Part shown: in pieces, positions 61,437-64,000 of the stretch | How the letters are laid out: the number at the start of each line of letters is the position of its first letter | Numbering within the stretch: the stretch's first letter is position 1 | Assembly: GCF_030411995.1 (NCBI RefSeq) | Contig: NZ_JASNRC010000016.1 | Coordinates: 61,212 to 125,211, forward strand | Source of the DNA: Massilia sp. YIM B02769 | GTDB taxonomy: Bacteria; Pseudomonadota; Gammaproteobacteria; Burkholderiales; Burkholderiaceae_D | Direction of reading: 5' to 3' | DNA length: 64,000 bases | Program-made: the position numbers and the translations under genes | The notes under the pieces: model-generated | What the model was told of the DNA's origin: nothing | Database searches by the model: none | Seen by the model: only the letters and a program-made list of their open reading frames with translations

Positions 61437-62744
61437 TTATTGCGACTTGAGCTGGATGGCCGGCGTCACCTGGCAGGCGCGCCAGGTCGGCAGCAGGCCG
61501 GCAACCAGCGCCGCGCACAGCGAGATCGCGAAGGTCAGCCCCAGCATTTCCCAGTCCATGCGCGCCATGGCCGCCATGCTGCGGCTTTGCATGCCGATCA
61601 GCGCCAGCGCGCCAAAGGCGAGCAGCAGGCCGAGCAGGCCGCCGGCCAGGCCGATCACGCCGGTCTCGATCAGGAACTGCTGGAAGATGGCGCGGCGCGA
61701 GGCGCCCAGCGCGCGGCGGATGCCGACTTCCGACGCACGTGCCGAGAACTTCGCCAGCAGCAGGCCGACCGTGTTCACCAGGCACAGGATCAGGAAGCCG
61801 AACGCGAGCCAGGCCGACAACTTGGTGTCGTTGCCGACCACCTTGCGCACTTCCATCCAGGCCATCACGTCGTATAGTTCGATCGGAGCGTTGCGCTTCA
61901 GGCGTCCCAGCTTGCGCTGTTCGCCGGCATAGTTCTCGAGGAAGGATTGCAGGTCGGCGCGCTCGAAGGCCGAGCGGGTCTCGAACCAGAACTGGATCCA
62001 GGTGCATTCCGAGGCCAGCAGGCTGGCATAGCCGGGATCGCGCACTTGGCTGCAGTTGACGCTGCCGTAGGGCGTGAGTTCCTTGCGCACCGCCGTGGCC
62101 ATCGGGATCATGAATTCCTCGCCGGTGGCCGGGCCGCTGCCGATCAGCTTGTAGTAGCGCGGCATCGGGTTCCAGTCGCCGAGCACGCCGACCACGGTGA
62201 AGGGCTCGCGGTTCATGATCAGGCGCTGGCCGACCGGGTTGGCGTCGCCGAACAGTTTTTCGGCCACGGTGCGGTTCAGGATCACGACGTTCGCGCCGCG
62301 CGCCTCGTCGTCCGCGGTCCAGGGCTGGCCGTGCAGGAAGGGCACGTCGAACATGGCGAAGAAGGCGCGCGTCGGCGCCAGGCCGTAGGCCTGGAAGGCC
62401 GGGATGTCGCTGCGCGGCGGCTCGACCGACATGCCGGTGCCGAACATGGCGGTGGCGCGTTCGGCCGGGTGCTTGCGCAGCAAATTCATCGCGTCCGGGT
62501 AAGCCATCTGCATGTCGACCGGCTCGGCGCCGGGCACGTAGCCGTCGGGCTGGCCGTTGTCGATGAAGGGCACGAACAGGCGGTCGCTCTTGCCCGGGAT
62601 CGGGTCGCCCGACATCACGTGCAGGATGGCGAGAGTGGAGACGCTGGCCGCCACGCCGACCGCCAGGATCAGCACCATCAGCGCGGTGAGGGCCGGATTG
62701 CGGCGCAGGTTGCGCAGGCCGAGCTTGAAGTAGTAGGCGAACAT
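61437..62744 (-). CDS. MacB/FtsX-type ABC permease (first of pair)
   Basis: The 435-residue protein has a start at 62744 (MFAYYFKLGLRNLRRN), chosen because it matches the family, while longer in-frame starts overlap the ATPase gene in another frame. One N-terminal helix, a periplasmic domain (about 45-310) and three C-terminal helices are visible, including ASEVGIRRALGASRRAIFQQ. It starts 10 bases after the ATPase stop. Members of the MacB group use mechanotransmission to drive export from the periplasm. Confidence 0.92.
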   Translation of the reverse strand: MFAYYFKLGLRNLRRNPALTALMVLILAVGVAASVSTLAILHVMSGDPIPGKSDRLFVPFIDNGQPDGYVPGAEPVDMQMAYPDAMNLLRKHPAERATAMFGTGMSVEPPRSDIPAFQAYGLAPTRAFFAMFDVPFLHGQPWTADDEARGANVVILNRTVAEKLFGDANPVGQRLIMNREPFTVVGVLGDWNPMPRYYKLIGSGPATGEEFMIPMATAVRKELTPYGSVNCSQVRDPGYASLLASECTWIQFWFETRSAFERADLQSFLENYAGEQRKLGRLKRNAPIELYDVMAWMEVRKVVGNDTKLSAWLAFGFLILCLVNTVGLLLAKFSARASEVGIRRALGASRRAIFQQFLIETGVIGLAGGLLGLLLAFGALALIGMQSRSMAAMARMDWEMLGLTFAISLCAALVAGLLPTWRACQVTPAIQLKSQ

Positions 62745-62754
62745 GGCTGTGTCC

Positions 62755-63477
62755 TCAAGCGGTCGCGCCGGCGGTGGCGGCACCGGCATCGACCAGCGAA
62801 GGCGTGTGCCGCACCAGGTCGGACACCTGGCCGTCGATGATGTGGACATTGCGGTGGGTGCGCACCGCCAGTTCCGGATCGTGGGTGACCATCAGGATGG
62901 TGGTGCCGGCTGCGTTGATTTCTTCCAGCAGTTCCATCACGCCGCGCGCCATGTGCGTATCGAGGTTGCCGGTCGGTTCGTCGGCCAGCAGCAGTTTCGG
63001 CGAGCCGGCCAGGGCGCGCGCGATCGCCACGCGCTGCTGCTGTCCGCCCGACAGTTCCGCCGGGTAGTGCTTCATGCGCGAGGCCAGGCCGACCTTGGCC
63101 AGCGCGTCCTCGATGCGGCCCTTGCGCTCGCGCGCATTGAAGCCGCGGTAGCGCAGCGGCACGTCGACGTTGTCGAACAAATTCAGGTCGGGGATCAGGT
63201 TGAAACCCTGGAAGATGAAGCCGAGCTTTTCGTTGCGCAGGCGCGAGCGCGCCGCATCGTCCAGGCCTTTCACGTTGACGCCGTCGAGGATGTATTCGCC
63301 CGAGGTGAATTCCTCGAGCAGGCCGGCGATGTTCAGGAAGCTGGTCTTGCCGGAGCCGGAAGGACCGGTCACGGTGACGAATTCGCCCTGCTTGACGTCG
63401 ATCTCGAAGCCGCGCAGAGCGTGGGTCTCGATCATGTGGGTGCGGTACACCTTGGAGAGGTTGGTCATGCGCAGCAT
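62755..63477 (-). CDS. MacB/LolD-type ABC ATPase
   Basis: The 240-residue ATPase has Walker A GPSGSGKT, signature LSGGQQQRVAIARAL and Walker B LLLADEPTGNLD. It falls in the LolD/MacB subgroup, which energises FtsX-like permeases. Upstream on the same strand is a periplasmic adaptor (35 bases), and downstream are the two permeases. Together they suggest a tripartite exporter with an outer-membrane partner outside the window. Confidence 0.95.
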   Translation of the reverse strand: MLRMTNLSKVYRTHMIETHALRGFEIDVKQGEFVTVTGPSGSGKTSFLNIAGLLEEFTSGEYILDGVNVKGLDDAARSRLRNEKLGFIFQGFNLIPDLNLFDNVDVPLRYRGFNARERKGRIEDALAKVGLASRMKHYPAELSGGQQQRVAIARALAGSPKLLLADEPTGNLDTHMARGVMELLEEINAAGTTILMVTHDPELAVRTHRNVHIIDGQVSDLVRHTPSLVDAGAATAGATA

Positions 63478-63511
63478 GGGATGTCCTTTCGGGTTTGTTC
63501 GTATCGGTTGT

Positions 63512-64000
63512 TCAGTTGATGGCGACCTGCGCGGCGTTCTTGAAGGCGTCGGTGCCCGAGACCACGACCTGGTCGCCCGGCTTCAGGCCGGACAGGATCT
63601 CGACCGCCGAGATGCTGGTGGCGCCGATGCGGATCGGCGTGCGCACCGCAAGGCCGTCGCGCACCACGTAGGCAAAGCGTCCGCCCTCGTTTTCCACGAA
63701 GGGGCCGCGCTGCACCATCAGCACGTTCGGCTTTTCCTCGATCAAGAGGCGCGCCGTGACGCGCTGGCTCTGGCGCAGGCCTTTCGGCTGGTCGCCATCG
63801 AAGCGCACGCGCGCCAGCACCTGGTTCTTCACCACTTCCGGCGACAGCGCGGTGAGCTTGCCGGTGGCGCTGCCGGAGGGCAGGGTGATCTCGGCGTTCA
63901 TGCCCAGGCCGAGGTCGGACACATAGGTTTCCGGGACTTCGATCTCGACTTCCAGGCGCGACAAATCGACCAGGGTCATCAGCGGGGCGTTGGCGGCCAC
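63512..64000 (-). CDS. RND/MacA-type periplasmic adaptor subunit, C-terminal part
   Basis: The frame is open through the right edge of the window, so only the last 162 residues are seen. They show the barrel-sandwich/beta-barrel region of HlyD/MacA-type adaptors: LVDLSRLEVEIEVPETYVSDL, SGSATGKLTALSPEV, and a C-terminal domain with GLKPGDQVVVSGTDAF. Such adaptors bridge an inner-membrane exporter to a TolC-type channel. It is the first visible gene of the minus-strand cluster. Confidence 0.9.
   Translation of the reverse strand: MAANAPLMTLVDLSRLEVEIEVPETYVSDLGLGMNAEITLPSGSATGKLTALSPEVVKNQVLARVRFDGDQPKGLRQSQRVTARLLIEEKPNVLMVQRGPFVENEGGRFAYVVRDGLAVRTPIRIGATSISAVEILSGLKPGDQVVVSGTDAFKNAAQVAIN

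Overview
The window is GC-rich, densely coded DNA from a Betaproteobacterium. The gene content (an NsrR/Hmp pair, 180-kDa-type NAD-glutamate dehydrogenase beside AstE, a lone PAAR protein, many TonB receptors and exported peptidases) and the abundant GTAG-type palindromic intergenic repeats suggest Oxalobacteraceae, most like Massilia/Telluria. This assignment is by recognition only. No rRNA, tRNA, CRISPR array, prophage or insertion sequence was seen.

Layout. 1-3.5 kb: the 3' end of NAD-glutamate dehydrogenase, then astE (end of arginine/glutamate catabolism). 3.5-6.1 kb: a repeat-rich gap, an old-yellow-enzyme reductase and a DUF2807 lipoprotein. 6.1-8.1 kb: nitric-oxide detoxification (hmp, nsrR), each with a recognisable NsrR dyad upstream. 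8.1-16.4 kb: an amino-acid permease, a MASE4-type hybrid histidine kinase, a Sel1-repeat membrane protein, a LuxR-type AHL receptor with no luxI nearby, an exported alpha/beta hydrolase, and a PAAR tip protein followed by a decayed reading frame. 16.4-24.1 kb: an S46 dipeptidyl-peptidase, a phospholipase-D/cardiolipin synthase, a GlsB/YeaQ protein, a glycine-zipper protein with exact 60-residue repeats, and a cytochrome b561-YceI-YceI operon. 24.3-35.2 kb: a TonB receptor, purB, GST and PfkB kinase (overlapping), a GDT1-type Mn exporter, an M1 aminopeptidase, a class-C-type serine hydrolase and a secreted methyltransferase-like protein.

35.5-48.8 kb is the most interesting block: ten genes on one strand. 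Two tandem tldD-tldE pairs, whose TldD proteins carry twin-arginine signal sequences, are followed by a DUF4159 protein, a MoxR ATPase, a DUF58 protein, a BatA-like protein, a DUF4175-like membrane protein and a membrane protein with a glutamine-amidotransferase-like core. Start/stop overlaps join the last genes. The arrangement looks like one cell-envelope system that couples an exported TldD/E protease to a MoxR/von Willebrand-type chaperone module. Its substrate is unknown.

48.8-57.4 kb: two unrecognised small proteins, a YddA/SbmA-type ABC transporter with a TonB receptor (compare E. coli yddA-yddB), an M48 metalloprotease fused to a type IV pilin-like tail, a spermidine-synthase-like protein and a GST. 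57.4-64 kb: a minus-strand export cluster (periplasmic adaptor, MacB-type ATPase, two FtsX-type permeases) running into a sigma-54 response regulator and its histidine kinase.

Palindromic elements in three subfamilies, sharing a GTA(G/C)GGTGG end, lie between genes throughout. In three places the TAG of this end is the stop codon of the neighbouring gene.
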